Assembly: GCA_017483805.1 (NCBI GenBank)
Contig: JAFUUL010000104.1
Location: 1-45,452 of the forward strand
Reading direction: 5' to 3'
Source of the DNA: Prevotella sp.
GTDB taxonomy: Bacteria > Bacteroidota > Bacteroidia > Bacteroidales > Bacteroidaceae
DNA length: 45,452 bases
Within the stretch, counting starts at the first letter, position 1; each line of letters starts with the position of its first letter. Positions 32,449-41,429 of this stretch are shown here, one piece after another. The notes below the pieces were generated by a model. That model searched no databases. It worked only from the letters and a program-made list of their open reading frames with translations, and was not told the origin of the DNA. Position numbers and translations under genes: made by a program.

Positions 32449-32520
32449 TACCCCGACCGAGAATCGAACTCGGAACTAAGCTTTAGGAGAGCCTTGTTAT
32501 ATCCATTTAACTATCAGGGC
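32449..32520 (-). tRNA. tRNA-Arg with anticodon CCT
   Basis: The 72 bases fold as a complete cloverleaf: acceptor GCCCTGA/TCGGGGT with discriminator A, D arm GTTA/TAAC, anticodon stem AGGCT/AGCTT with loop CTCCTAA (anticodon CCT, reading AGG), 4-base variable loop, and T arm CCGAG-TTCGATT-CTCGG. CCA is not encoded. Confidence 0.95.
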
Positions 32521-32537
32521 AAAACACTTTTGCGTTG

Positions 32538-32545
32538 CAAAGGTA
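32538..32545 (-). promoter_or_regulatory. -7 element of tRNA-Arg
   Basis: TACCTTTG on the minus strand, 17 bases before the tRNA 5' end. The -33 position lies in AT-rich repeat-like sequence shared with the divergent cysS promoter. Confidence 0.55.
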
Positions 32546-32588
32546 CAAAATAATTCTTAATTATGAATTATAAATTATAATTTTTTCG

Positions 32589-32596
32589 TACCTTTG
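32589..32596 (+). promoter_or_regulatory. -7 element of cysS
   Basis: TACCTTTG followed by CACC, 30 bases before the cysS ATG. The region to the divergent tRNA promoter (32546-32588) is AT-rich, with TAATTCT and AATTATAA-type repeats. Confidence 0.55.
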
Positions 32597-32626
32597 CACC
32601 CATATTCACGAAAATATGCGTAAATT

Positions 32627-34129
32627 ATGGATTCTAAATTGGTCATTTACAATACCTTGACGCGCCAGAAGGAGCGCTTCGAGCCTATCAATGCCCCCCA
32701 CGTGGGCATGTATGTCTGCGGCCCTACAGTCTATGGTGATCCCCATCTGGGACATGCCCGTCCTGCTATCACGTTCGACCTGGTGTTTCGCTATCTGAAG
32801 CACCTGGGCTATAAGGTGAGGTATGTGCGCAACATCACCGATGTGGGCCATTTGGAGCACGATGCCGACGAGGGCGAGGACAAGATTGCCAAGAAGGCTC
32901 GTCTGGAACAACTGGAGCCCATGGAGATTGCCCAGTATTACACCAACCGCTACCATCAGGCAATGGATGCGCTCGGTGTGTTGCGCCCCTCGATAGAGCC
33001 GCATGCCACTGGCCATATCATCGAGCAGCAGCAACTGGTTCAGCAGATACTGGACAATGGTTTCGCCTATGAATCGAATGGCTCGGTGTACTTCGACATC
33101 GAAGCCTACAACAAGCACTATAAGTATGGTATTCTGAGTGGCCGCTCGCTGGAGAATATCAAGGACGAGAGCCGTGAGTTGGCTGGGGTGGGCGAGAAGC
33201 GCAATCAGGCCGACTTCGCCCTGTGGAAGAAAGCCCAGCCTGAACACATCATGCGCTGGCCATCGCCCTGGAGCGACGGCTTCCCCGGCTGGCACTGTGA
33301 GTGCACGGCCATGGGCCGCAAGTATCTGGGTGAGCAGTTCGACATCCACGGTGGCGGCATGGACCTGGTGTTCCCGCACCATGAGTGCGAGATTGCACAG
33401 GCCGTGGCCTCGATGGGCCATCAGGCAGTCAAGTACTGGATGCACAACAATATGCTGACCATCAATGGCCAGAAGATGGGTAAGTCCTACAACAATTTCA
33501 TCACGCTGGAGCAGTTCTTCACCGGCAACCACCCGTTGCTGGAGAAGGCTTATGGCCCCATGACCATCCGCTTCTTCGTGCTCTCTGCCCACTATCGCGG
33601 CACAGTGGACTTCTCCAATGAGGCCCTGGTGGCTGCCGAGAAGGGACTGGAGAAACTGATGAACGCCCTGGCCGACCTGGAGCGCATCACGCCTTCAGAC
33701 AAGTGTGACCCTGAGACGGAACGCATTGTGAAGGCCCTTCGCCAGAAGTGCTACGACGCCATGAACGACGACTTTGCCACGCCGCAGGTCATCAGTCATC
33801 TGTTCGAAGCCTGCTCGGTGGTGAACAAACTGATTGACCACAAGGCCACCATCTGCGCCGACTGCTTGAAGGAACTGTCGGAGACGATGCACCTCTTCGC
33901 CGTGGATATCCTGGGCCTCAAGGCCAACAGCCAGCAGGCAAATGTCAACGGCCAGAATGCCCGCGAGGAAGCCTTCGGCAAGGTGGTCGACATGGTGCTC
34001 GACCTGCGTGCCAAGGCCAAGGCTGCCAAGGACTGGGCCACCAGCGACCAGATTCGCGACGCACTGGCTGCTGCCGGCTTCGAGGTGAAGGACACCAAGG
34101 ACGGTGTCACATGGAAACTCAACAAATAA
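32627..34129 (+). CDS. cysS: Cysteinyl-tRNA synthetase
   Basis: A 500-residue class I aminoacyl-tRNA synthetase. The HIGH motif appears as HLGH in [14 protein letters not shown], the KMSKS motif as GQKMGKS. Zinc ligands are in [20 protein letters not shown] and FPHHECE. The C-terminal anticodon-binding region ends with the usual TKDGVTWKL. All catalytic parts are present. It is the first gene of a long rightward run, 24 bases before korA. Confidence 0.97.
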   Translation: MDSKLVIYNTLTRQKERFEPINAPHVGMYVCGPTVYGDPHLGHARPAITFDLVFRYLKHLGYKVRYVRNITDVGHLEHDADEGEDKIAKKARLEQLEPMEIAQYYTNRYHQAMDALGVLRPSIEPHATGHIIEQQQLVQQILDNGFAYESNGSVYFDIEAYNKHYKYGILSGRSLENIKDESRELAGVGEKRNQADFALWKKAQPEHIMRWPSPWSDGFPGWHCECTAMGRKYLGEQFDIHGGGMDLVFPHHECEIAQAVASMGHQAVKYWMHNNMLTINGQKMGKSYNNFITLEQFFTGNHPLLEKAYGPMTIRFFVLSAHYRGTVDFSNEALVAAEKGLEKLMNALADLERITPSDKCDPETERIVKALRQKCYDAMNDDFATPQVISHLFEACSVVNKLIDHKATICADCLKELSETMHLFAVDILGLKANSQQANVNGQNAREEAFGKVVDMVLDLRAKAKAAKDWATSDQIRDALAAAGFEVKDTKDGVTWKLNK

Positions 34130-34153
34130 TACCTATATATAATAAAACAAGTT

Positions 34154-36001
34154 ATGGCTGAAAAACTTGAAGTGAAAGAACTCGACCAGGTGGTCGTGCG
34201 CTTTTCAGGAGACTCCGGCGATGGTATGCAGTTGGCCGGAAACATCTTTTCCACTGTCAGTGCCACCGTTGGCAATGGCATTTCCACATTCCCCGACTAT
34301 CCTGCCGACATCCGCGCCCCGCAGGGGTCGCTGACCGGTGTCAGCGGCTTCCAGGTGCACATCGGTGCCGGCAAGGTCTACACCCCCGGCGACCAGTGCG
34401 ACGTGCTGGTGGCCATGAATGCTGCTGCACTGAAGACGCAGTATCGCTACGCCAAGTCTGATGCTACGATCATCATCGACACCGACTCATTCGGCCCGAA
34501 GGATCTGGAGAAGGCCCAGTTTAAGTCTGAGGACTACCTCGGCGAGATGGGCATCGACCCCGACCGCGTCATCCAGTGCCCGCTGACCACGATGGTGAAA
34601 GACTGTCTGGCCGACTCGGGTATGGACAACAAGGCCATGCTGAAGTGCCGCAATATGTTTGCGCTGGGTCTGGTGTGCTGGCTCTTCGACCGCGACCTGA
34701 ACCTCGTGGCCAACTTCCTGCGTGATAAGTTCGCCAAGAAGCCCGCCATCGCCGAGAATAATATCAAGGTGGTGCAGGCCGGCTATGACTATGGCCACAA
34801 CACCCACTCGAGCGCCGTCAACGTGCGCCGCATCGAGTCGAAGCATAAGGAGCCGGGCCGCTATATGGACATCACCGGCAACAAGGCTACGGCCTATGGT
34901 TTCATTGCCGCTGCCGAGAAGGCCGGCCTGAAACTCTATCTGGGCTCCTATCCCATCACCCCTGCCACCGACGTGCTGCACGAACTGTCGAAGCACAAGT
35001 CGCTGGGCGTGACCACCGTGCAGTGTGAGGACGAGATCAGCGGTGCCGCCTCGGCACTGGGTGCCTCCTTCGCTGGTGCACTGGCTGTGACCAGCACCTC
35101 CGGTCCTGGCATCTGCCTGAAGAGCGAGGCCATGAACCTGGCCGTCATCATGGAGTTGCCCCTCGTGGTGCTCGATGTGCAGCGTGGCGGTCCTGCCACA
35201 GGCCTGCCCACCAAGTCGGAACAGACCGACCTGCTGCAGGTGCTCTTCGGCCGCAACGGCGAGAGCCCCATGCCCGTGCTGGCAGCCACCAGTCCTGCCG
35301 ACTGCTTCGACGCAGCCTACCAGGCTTCTAAGATAGCCCTGGAGCACATGACGCCCGTGGTGCTGCTGACCGATGCCTTTATCGCCAACGGCAGTGGTGC
35401 CTTCAAGTTGCCCGAGATGGCCAAACTCGATGCCATCAATCCGCCTTACGTGCCCGAGGAACTGAAGGGCAAGTGGACGCCCTACATGCGTGCCGAGAAC
35501 GGCACCCGCTACTGGGCCGTGCCTGGTCGTGAGGGCTTCACCCATATCCTGGGCGGACTGGAGAAGGACTCGGAGACGGGTGCCATCTCTACCAACCCCG
35601 AGAACCACGACCTGATGACCCGTCTGCGCCAGCAGAAGATCGACAACATCGTGGTGCCCGACCTGGAGGTGGAAGGCGACGTGGACAACGCCGACCTGCT
35701 CATCGTGGGCTTCGGTTCCACCTATGGTCATCTGCATGCCGCGATGGACGAACTGCGCGCCGCAGGCCACAAGGTGGCCCAGGCTCACTTCAAGTATCTG
35801 AACCCGCTGCCGAAGAACACTGCCGACGTGCTCTCTAAATATAATAAGGTGGTGGTGGCCGAGCAGAACATGGGTCAACTGGCATTCTATCTTAAGGGAA
35901 AACTTAATAATTTCACTCCGTATCAATACAACGAAGTGAAGGGTCAGCCCTTCGTGGTAGAGGAACTCGTGAATGCGTTTACAGAGATCTTGAAAAAGTA
36001 A
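34154..36001 (+). CDS. korA: 2-oxoacid:ferredoxin oxidoreductase, alpha subunit (gamma-alpha fusion)
   Basis: A 615-residue subunit that with KorB oxidises a 2-oxoacid to an acyl-CoA and reduces ferredoxin. Residues about 10-190 are the gamma domain (VVRFSGDSGDGMQLAGNIFS); about 235-480 the alpha domain with GSYPITPATDVLHEL, the loop that holds the thiamine diphosphate, and TSGPGICLKSEAMNLAVIME; the C-terminal part (500-615) is a domain II-like region. 2-oxoglutarate is the likely substrate by family habit, without proof here. Its stop codon is part of a GTAAAAAG repeat that leads to korB. Confidence 0.92.
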   Translation: MAEKLEVKELDQVVVRFSGDSGDGMQLAGNIFSTVSATVGNGISTFPDYPADIRAPQGSLTGVSGFQVHIGAGKVYTPGDQCDVLVAMNAAALKTQYRYAKSDATIIIDTDSFGPKDLEKAQFKSEDYLGEMGIDPDRVIQCPLTTMVKDCLADSGMDNKAMLKCRNMFALGLVCWLFDRDLNLVANFLRDKFAKKPAIAENNIKVVQAGYDYGHNTHSSAVNVRRIESKHKEPGRYMDITGNKATAYGFIAAAEKAGLKLYLGSYPITPATDVLHELSKHKSLGVTTVQCEDEISGAASALGASFAGALAVTSTSGPGICLKSEAMNLAVIMELPLVVLDVQRGGPATGLPTKSEQTDLLQVLFGRNGESPMPVLAATSPADCFDAAYQASKIALEHMTPVVLLTDAFIANGSGAFKLPEMAKLDAINPPYVPEELKGKWTPYMRAENGTRYWAVPGREGFTHILGGLEKDSETGAISTNPENHDLMTRLRQQKIDNIVVPDLEVEGDVDNADLLIVGFGSTYGHLHAAMDELRAAGHKVAQAHFKYLNPLPKNTADVLSKYNKVVVAEQNMGQLAFYLKGKLNNFTPYQYNEVKGQPFVVEELVNAFTEILKK

Positions 36002-36029
36002 AAGGGTAAAAAGGTAAAAAAGTAAAAGA
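35998..36029 (+). repeat. GTAAAAAG octamers x4 between korA and korB
   Basis: GTAAAAGG, GTAAAAAG, GTAAAAAA and GTAAAAGA run head to tail. The first contains the korA stop (35999-36001) and the last ends 2 bases before the korB ATG. Confidence 0.85.
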
Positions 36030-36031
36030 AT

Positions 36032-37036
36032 ATGGCATATACAGCACAAGATTATAAGAAAGGACAGCCTCGGTGGTGCCCGGGATGTGGCGACCACTTC
36101 TTCCTGGCTTCCCTGCACAAGGCAATGGCTGAAATCGGCGTGGCTCCTGAGAATATCGCCGTCATCAGCGGTATCGGCTGTTCCAGCCGTCTGCCCCACT
36201 ATATGGCAACCTACGGTATGAACACCATCCACGGCCGCGCAGCCGCCATCGCCACCGGTGCCAAGGTGGCCAACCCCGACCTGACCGTCTGGCAGGTCAG
36301 CGGCGACGGCGACGGACTGGCCATCGGCGGTAACCACTTCATTCATGCCAACCGCCGTAACATCAACCTGAACATGATTCTGCTTAACAACCGCATCTAC
36401 GGTCTGACGAAGGGCCAGTACAGCCCCACCTCGCCCCGCGGCTTCGTCTCGAAGTCGAGCCCTTACGGCACGGTGGAGGATCCCTTCCGTCCTGCGGAAC
36501 TCTGCTTCGGTGCCCGCGGACATTTCTTTGCCCGTGCCGTGGCTACCGATGCCGCCGGCACGGTGGACATCCTGAAAGCCGCCTACGAGCACAAGGGTGC
36601 CGCCGTCTGCGAGATTCTGCAGAACTGCGTCATCTTCAATGATGGCTGCCACGATGCCGTCTACAACAAGGAGGGCCGCAAGAAGAACGCCATCTACGTG
36701 CGTCACGGTGAGAAACTGGTCTTCGGCGAGAACAACGAGTTCGGACTGGTGCAGCAGGGCTTCGGCCTGAAGGTGGTCGAGATCGGCAAGGACGGCTACA
36801 CGCTGGACGACGTGCTGGTGCACGATGCCCACTGCGAGGACAACACGCTGCAACTGAAACTGGCCCTCATGGGCAATGGCGACGGTTTCCCCATCGCCCT
36901 CGGTGTCATCCGCGACGTGGATGCCCCCACCTACGACGAGGCCGTCCATGCACAGATTGCCGAGGTGTCGGCACAGAAGAAGTACCACACCTTCGAGGAA
37001 CTGCTCGAAACTAACGATATCTGGGAGGTGAAGTAG
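36032..37036 (+). CDS. korB: 2-oxoacid:ferredoxin oxidoreductase, beta subunit
   Basis: A 334-residue thiamine-diphosphate-binding subunit. Cluster cysteines are visible in RWCPGCGDHF, SGIGCSSRLP and ILQNCVIF; the ThDP/Mg motif runs from GDGDGLAIGGNHFIHA to LNNRIYGLTKGQYSPTS. Together with KorA it makes a complete two-subunit enzyme that depends on an outside ferredoxin. The next gene, a transporter, starts just after its stop (TAGTATG), which implies one operon. Confidence 0.95.
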   Translation: MAYTAQDYKKGQPRWCPGCGDHFFLASLHKAMAEIGVAPENIAVISGIGCSSRLPHYMATYGMNTIHGRAAAIATGAKVANPDLTVWQVSGDGDGLAIGGNHFIHANRRNINLNMILLNNRIYGLTKGQYSPTSPRGFVSKSSPYGTVEDPFRPAELCFGARGHFFARAVATDAAGTVDILKAAYEHKGAAVCEILQNCVIFNDGCHDAVYNKEGRKKNAIYVRHGEKLVFGENNEFGLVQQGFGLKVVEIGKDGYTLDDVLVHDAHCEDNTLQLKLALMGNGDGFPIALGVIRDVDAPTYDEAVHAQIAEVSAQKKYHTFEELLETNDIWEVK

Positions 37037-37037
37037 T

Positions 37038-38543
37038 ATGTTTCATATTTATGAAGGCTTCCATCTGGTAGAGACGTATCACAACCTGCGTCACAACCGG
37101 AAATACCATCCCAGCAATACATTTCTGCGCGCCTGCAAGATTGCGCTGGTGGCATTTGTCACGCTCCTGCTCTGGAATATACCTGGCGAATGGTTCGGCA
37201 TCAACAACCTGACCGTTGTCCAGCAGCGCATCATCGCCATCTTCGCCTTTGCCACGCTGATGTGGATCTTCGAGATCGTGTCGTCGTGGGCCACGTCGGT
37301 AGCCATCATCGTCATGATGCTGCTCTTCTGTACCGACAGCGGCATCCTGCCCATGGTCAACGAGGAGGAAGTGGGCACGCTGCTCAGTTACAAGGGTGTG
37401 ATGGCCACGTTTGCCGACCCCGTCATCATGCTGTTCATCGGCGGCTTCGTGCTGGCCATCGCTGCTACGAAGACCGGCCTCGATGCCCAGTTGGCCAAGG
37501 TGCTGCTGAAGCCCTTCGGCACCCGCAGCGAGATGGTGCTGCTCGGCTTCCTGCTCATCACGGGCCTGTTCTCGATGTTCGTCAGCAACACGGCTACTGC
37601 CGCTATGATGCTCACGTTCCTGACGCCTGTGTTCCATCAGTTGCCGCCCGAAGGCAAGGGTCGTGTGGCCCTGGCCATGTCCATCCCCGTGGCCGCCAAC
37701 CTGGGTGGTATGGGTACGCCCATCGGCACGCCCCCTAACACCATCGCCCTGAAGTACCTGAACGATCCCGAGGGCTTGAACCTCGGCCTCGGCTTCGGCC
37801 AGTGGATGATGTTCATGTTCCCGCTGGTGCTGGTGCTGCTGTTCATCAGTTGGCGCATCCTGCTGAAGATGTTCCCCTTCACCCAGAAACGCATCGAACT
37901 GAAGATTGACGGCGGCATGAAGAAAGGCTTCCATGCCAATGTGGTCATCGTGACCTTCTTCGTCACCGTGGCCCTCTGGCTGCTCGACCGCGTCACCGGC
38001 ATCAATTCCTATACCGTGGCCATGATTCCGTTTGCGGTGTTTGCCCTGACGGGCGTCATCACCAAGCGCGACCTGGAGCAGATCAACTGGAGCGTCATCT
38101 GGATGGTGGCCGGCGGCTTTGCCCTCGGCTATGGCCTCAATGCTTCCGGCCTGGCTGCCAATGCCGTGGAGAGCATACCCTTCGGCGAGTTCTCGCCCCT
38201 GCTGATATTGATTCTGGGCGGTCTCATCTGCTACCTGCTCTCCAACTTCATCAGCAATTCGGCCACAGCCGCCTTGCTCATGCCTATCCTCTCCATCGTC
38301 TGCGGAGCCATGGGCGACAAACTGGACCCCATCGGTGGTACGCCCACCGTGCTCATCGGCGTGGCCATCGCCGCATCGTCGGCCATGATCCTGCCCATTT
38401 CCACCCCGCCTAACGCCCTGGCCTATGCCACCACCTATGTGAAGCAGAACGATATGGCCAAGATGGGCATCATCATGGGTGTCCTGTCGATGGTCATGGG
38501 CTTCGGCCTCGTCTATGCGATGGGCGTCCTGCATCTGATTTAA
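37038..38543 (+). CDS. DASS/SLC13-family anion:sodium symporter
   Basis: A 501-residue inner-membrane transporter with about 11-12 transmembrane helices. The two family motifs are present: SMFVSNTATAAMM (near 180) and NFISNSATAALLMP (near 405), each followed by a proline-rich hairpin (GTPIGTPPNTIAL and PISTPPNALAYATTY). The family moves dicarboxylates, citrate or sulfate with sodium. Being directly attached to korAB (one base between genes), it probably moves 2-oxoglutarate, succinate or a similar acid; this is inference. The soluble N-terminal 30 residues (MFHIYEGFHLVETYHNLRHN) are unusual for the family. Confidence 0.9.
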   Translation: MFHIYEGFHLVETYHNLRHNRKYHPSNTFLRACKIALVAFVTLLLWNIPGEWFGINNLTVVQQRIIAIFAFATLMWIFEIVSSWATSVAIIVMMLLFCTDSGILPMVNEEEVGTLLSYKGVMATFADPVIMLFIGGFVLAIAATKTGLDAQLAKVLLKPFGTRSEMVLLGFLLITGLFSMFVSNTATAAMMLTFLTPVFHQLPPEGKGRVALAMSIPVAANLGGMGTPIGTPPNTIALKYLNDPEGLNLGLGFGQWMMFMFPLVLVLLFISWRILLKMFPFTQKRIELKIDGGMKKGFHANVVIVTFFVTVALWLLDRVTGINSYTVAMIPFAVFALTGVITKRDLEQINWSVIWMVAGGFALGYGLNASGLAANAVESIPFGEFSPLLILILGGLICYLLSNFISNSATAALLMPILSIVCGAMGDKLDPIGGTPTVLIGVAIAASSAMILPISTPPNALAYATTYVKQNDMAKMGIIMGVLSMVMGFGLVYAMGVLHLI

Positions 38544-38572
38544 TGTTGAACTGAATTTCTAAAACACATAAT

Positions 38573-41395
38573 ATGATGAACATCAAGAGAATCTTTGCCG
38601 TAGCCCTGCTCTTCGTGGCAGGTTCTACTGCTATGATGGCACAGCAGATGCCACCTATCCCTGTTGACCAGGATGTGAAGATCGGTAAGTTGGACAACGG
38701 CCTGACCTACTACATCCGTCACAACGCCTGGCCCGAGCAGCGCGCCGAGTTCTACATTGCCCAGCGCGTGGGCTCCATTCAGGAGAACGACGACCAGCGT
38801 GGCCTGGCCCACTTCCTGGAGCATATGTGCTTCAATGGCACAGAGCACTTCAAGGGCAACGACATCGTGAAGTGGTGCGAGACCATCGGCGTGAAGTTTG
38901 GCCGCGACCTGAATGCCTATACCTCTATCGACCAGACGGTCTACAATATCTCCAACGTGCCCACCACCCGTGAGGGCATCATCGACTCCTGCCTGCTCAT
39001 CCTGCACGACTGGGCCGACGGCCTGCTGCTGGAGCCCGAGGAGATCGACAAGGAGCGTGGCGTCATCCACGAGGAGTGGCGTCTGCGCACTAGCGCCACC
39101 ATGCGTATGCTGGAGCGCGACCTGCCCCGTCTCTATCCCGACTCTAAGTACGGCCACCGCATGCCTATCGGTCTGATGGAGATTGTCGACAACTTCAAGC
39201 CCGAGGTGCTGCGTGCCTACTATGAGAAGTGGTATCGTCCCGACAACCAGGCCATCATCGTGGTGGGCGATGTCGACGTAGACCAGGTGGAGCAGAAGAT
39301 CAAGACCCTCTTCTCGCCCATCAAGATGCCCGAGAACCCTGCTCCTGTGGTAGCCGAGGCTGTGCCTGACAATAGCGAGGCCATCATCGTTGTCGACAAG
39401 GACAAGGAGATGCAGTACTCCATTGTCGAACTGATGTTCAAGAGCGATCCCATCCCCGATGAGATCAAGGGCAACATGCAGTACCTGCTCATCGACTTTA
39501 TGAAGGATGCCTGCATCAGCATGCTCAACGACCGTCTGAACGAACTGGCCCAGAAGCCCGACTGCCCCTATCTGCAGGGAGGTGCCAGTTACGGCCAGTA
39601 TCTGCTGTCGAAGACGAAGGATGCCTTCGAGGTGAACGTACTGCCCAAGGAGGGTCAGACCGAGGCTGCCGTCCGGGCTGTTGTCGTGGAGGCCCGCCGT
39701 GCTGCCGAGTTTGGTTTCACCGCTACCGAGTACCAGCGCTACAAGTCGAACTTCAACAGCCAGTTGGACAAGGAGTATTCCAATAAGGACAAGCGCTACA
39801 ACTCGCGCTTCGTCAACGAGTATGTGCAGCACTATCTGGCACAGGAGCCCATCCCCTCGCTCGACGACTACTATCAGGTGATGAAGCAGATCGTGCCCAT
39901 GCTGCCCGTCGATGCCATCAATGGCCTGATGAAGGCCTTCGTGTCGGAGAACGACACAAACCTGGTGGTGCTCAACATGAACCAGGAGAAAGAGGGTGCC
40001 GTCTATCCCACCGAGGCTTCGCTGAAGCAGGCCATCGCTGAGGCCCGTGCCCAGCAGATTGAGGCCTATGTGGACAATGTGAAGGACGAGCCCCTGATCA
40101 CCACGCTGCCCAAGGCCGGCACGATTGTGAAGGAAGTGGCAGGCCCGAAGTTCGACTACAAGGAACTGACGCTCTCCAATGGCGCCAAGGTCATCCTGAA
40201 GCAGACCGACCTGAAGAAGGATCAGGTCATCCTCTCTGCCGAGGGCTTTGGCGGTTCGTCGCTCTACGGCGAGAAGGACTTTGCCAACATCAAGATGTTC
40301 GACGATGCCATCGAAGCCAGCGGACTGGGCAACTTCTCTCACACCGAACTGGAGAAGGCTCTGGCCGGCAAGATTGCCTCTGCCAGCCTGTCGCTCAATG
40401 ACAACCGCGCCTTCATCAGTGGCTCGTCTACCCCCACCGACGTGGAGACGATGCTGCAACTGGTCTACCTCTACTTTACCAAGATCAATAAGGACCAGGA
40501 GTCCTACGACAACATGATGAAGACCCAGGAACTCGTGCTGAAGAACAAGTTGCTGCAGCCCGAGGCCGTGTTCAGCGACTCGCTGCGCCTGACCATCAGC
40601 AACCACAGCAAGCGCGAGGCTCCCATCACGATGGAAGACCTGTCGCTGGTGGACTACGACCGCATCCTGCAGATGGCCAAGGAGCAGACGGCCAATGCCG
40701 CTGCCTACACCTTCACCATCGTGGGCAACTACGACGAGGCCACCATCCGTCCGCTCATCGAGCAGTATCTGGCTTCGCTGCCCGGCAACGCCAAGAAGGT
40801 GGTGAAGGGCAAGGACGTCGACTCGATGTTCAAGGGCGAGGTCATCAACGACTTCAAGCGCAAGATGGAGACCCCGAAGGCCATCGCCGTGATGCTTTGG
40901 GCTAACGACAAGATGCAGTACTCGCTGGAGAACATCATCCGTGCCGACATGGCCGGCCAGATCCTGACCATGATCTACACCGAGAAGATCCGCGAGGAGG
41001 CCTCGGCCGCCTACTCAGTGATGGCCCAGGCAGGACTGAGCCGCGACGACTACCGCACCACGGGCACCGTGCTTGTCTACTGCCCCATGAAGCCTGAGAA
41101 GGGCGACATCGCCACCAAGATCATGTTCGAGGAGGTGAACGCCCTGGCACAGAGCGTGGACGAAGAGAAACTGAACAAGGTGAAGGAGTATATGCTGAAG
41201 AACATCGACGACCAGGCCAAGACCAACAACTACTGGATTCGCCAGATCAATCGCCTGCGCGACTTCGGCGTCGACACCCACACCGACTACAAGCAGACCG
41301 TTCAGGCCCAGACGCCTGCCGACATCGCAGCCTACATGAAGGAACTGCTGAAGGCCGGCAACCGTGCCGAGATCATCATGCTGCCGGAAGAGTAA
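38573..41395 (+). CDS. Secreted M16-family zinc peptidase (PqqL-like)
   Basis: A 940-residue exported peptidase with a signal peptide ending near STAMMAQ. The inverted zinc motif HFLEHMCFNGTEHFKG (HxxEH near residue 83) and the downstream glutamate in RGVIHEEWR make the active N-terminal half; the second M16 half (about 540-930) lacks the motif, as usual for the scaffold half. It probably degrades peptides in the periplasm. The double ATG leaves the start open by one codon. It follows the transporter by 29 bases, without an own promoter that I can see, and precedes metK by a heptamer-repeat spacer. Confidence 0.92.
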   Translation: MMNIKRIFAVALLFVAGSTAMMAQQMPPIPVDQDVKIGKLDNGLTYYIRHNAWPEQRAEFYIAQRVGSIQENDDQRGLAHFLEHMCFNGTEHFKGNDIVKWCETIGVKFGRDLNAYTSIDQTVYNISNVPTTREGIIDSCLLILHDWADGLLLEPEEIDKERGVIHEEWRLRTSATMRMLERDLPRLYPDSKYGHRMPIGLMEIVDNFKPEVLRAYYEKWYRPDNQAIIVVGDVDVDQVEQKIKTLFSPIKMPENPAPVVAEAVPDNSEAIIVVDKDKEMQYSIVELMFKSDPIPDEIKGNMQYLLIDFMKDACISMLNDRLNELAQKPDCPYLQGGASYGQYLLSKTKDAFEVNVLPKEGQTEAAVRAVVVEARRAAEFGFTATEYQRYKSNFNSQLDKEYSNKDKRYNSRFVNEYVQHYLAQEPIPSLDDYYQVMKQIVPMLPVDAINGLMKAFVSENDTNLVVLNMNQEKEGAVYPTEASLKQAIAEARAQQIEAYVDNVKDEPLITTLPKAGTIVKEVAGPKFDYKELTLSNGAKVILKQTDLKKDQVILSAEGFGGSSLYGEKDFANIKMFDDAIEASGLGNFSHTELEKALAGKIASASLSLNDNRAFISGSSTPTDVETMLQLVYLYFTKINKDQESYDNMMKTQELVLKNKLLQPEAVFSDSLRLTISNHSKREAPITMEDLSLVDYDRILQMAKEQTANAAAYTFTIVGNYDEATIRPLIEQYLASLPGNAKKVVKGKDVDSMFKGEVINDFKRKMETPKAIAVMLWANDKMQYSLENIIRADMAGQILTMIYTEKIREEASAAYSVMAQAGLSRDDYRTTGTVLVYCPMKPEKGDIATKIMFEEVNALAQSVDEEKLNKVKEYMLKNIDDQAKTNNYWIRQINRLRDFGVDTHTDYKQTVQAQTPADIAAYMKELLKAGNRAEIIMLPEE

Positions 41396-41401
41396 ATTGT
41401 A

Positions 41402-41429
41402 AATTAAGAGTTAAGAATTAAGAGTTAAT
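41402..41429 (+). repeat. AATTAAG/AGTTAAG heptamers x4 in front of metK
   Basis: Four 7-base units between the M16 gene and metK. The last unit (AGTTAAT) provides the first two bases of the metK ATG (41428). Confidence 0.85.

Noticed and set aside
34487-36988. 833-residue open frame on the minus strand opposite korA and korB
   Set aside because: It is rich in His, Gly, Val and Gln with no domain, and lies opposite two clear enzyme genes. It is a by-product of GC-rich codon use.
38540-40606. 688-residue minus-strand frame opposite the M16 peptidase
   Set aside because: Shadow frame, with low-complexity His/Leu/Val/Gly composition and no promoter.
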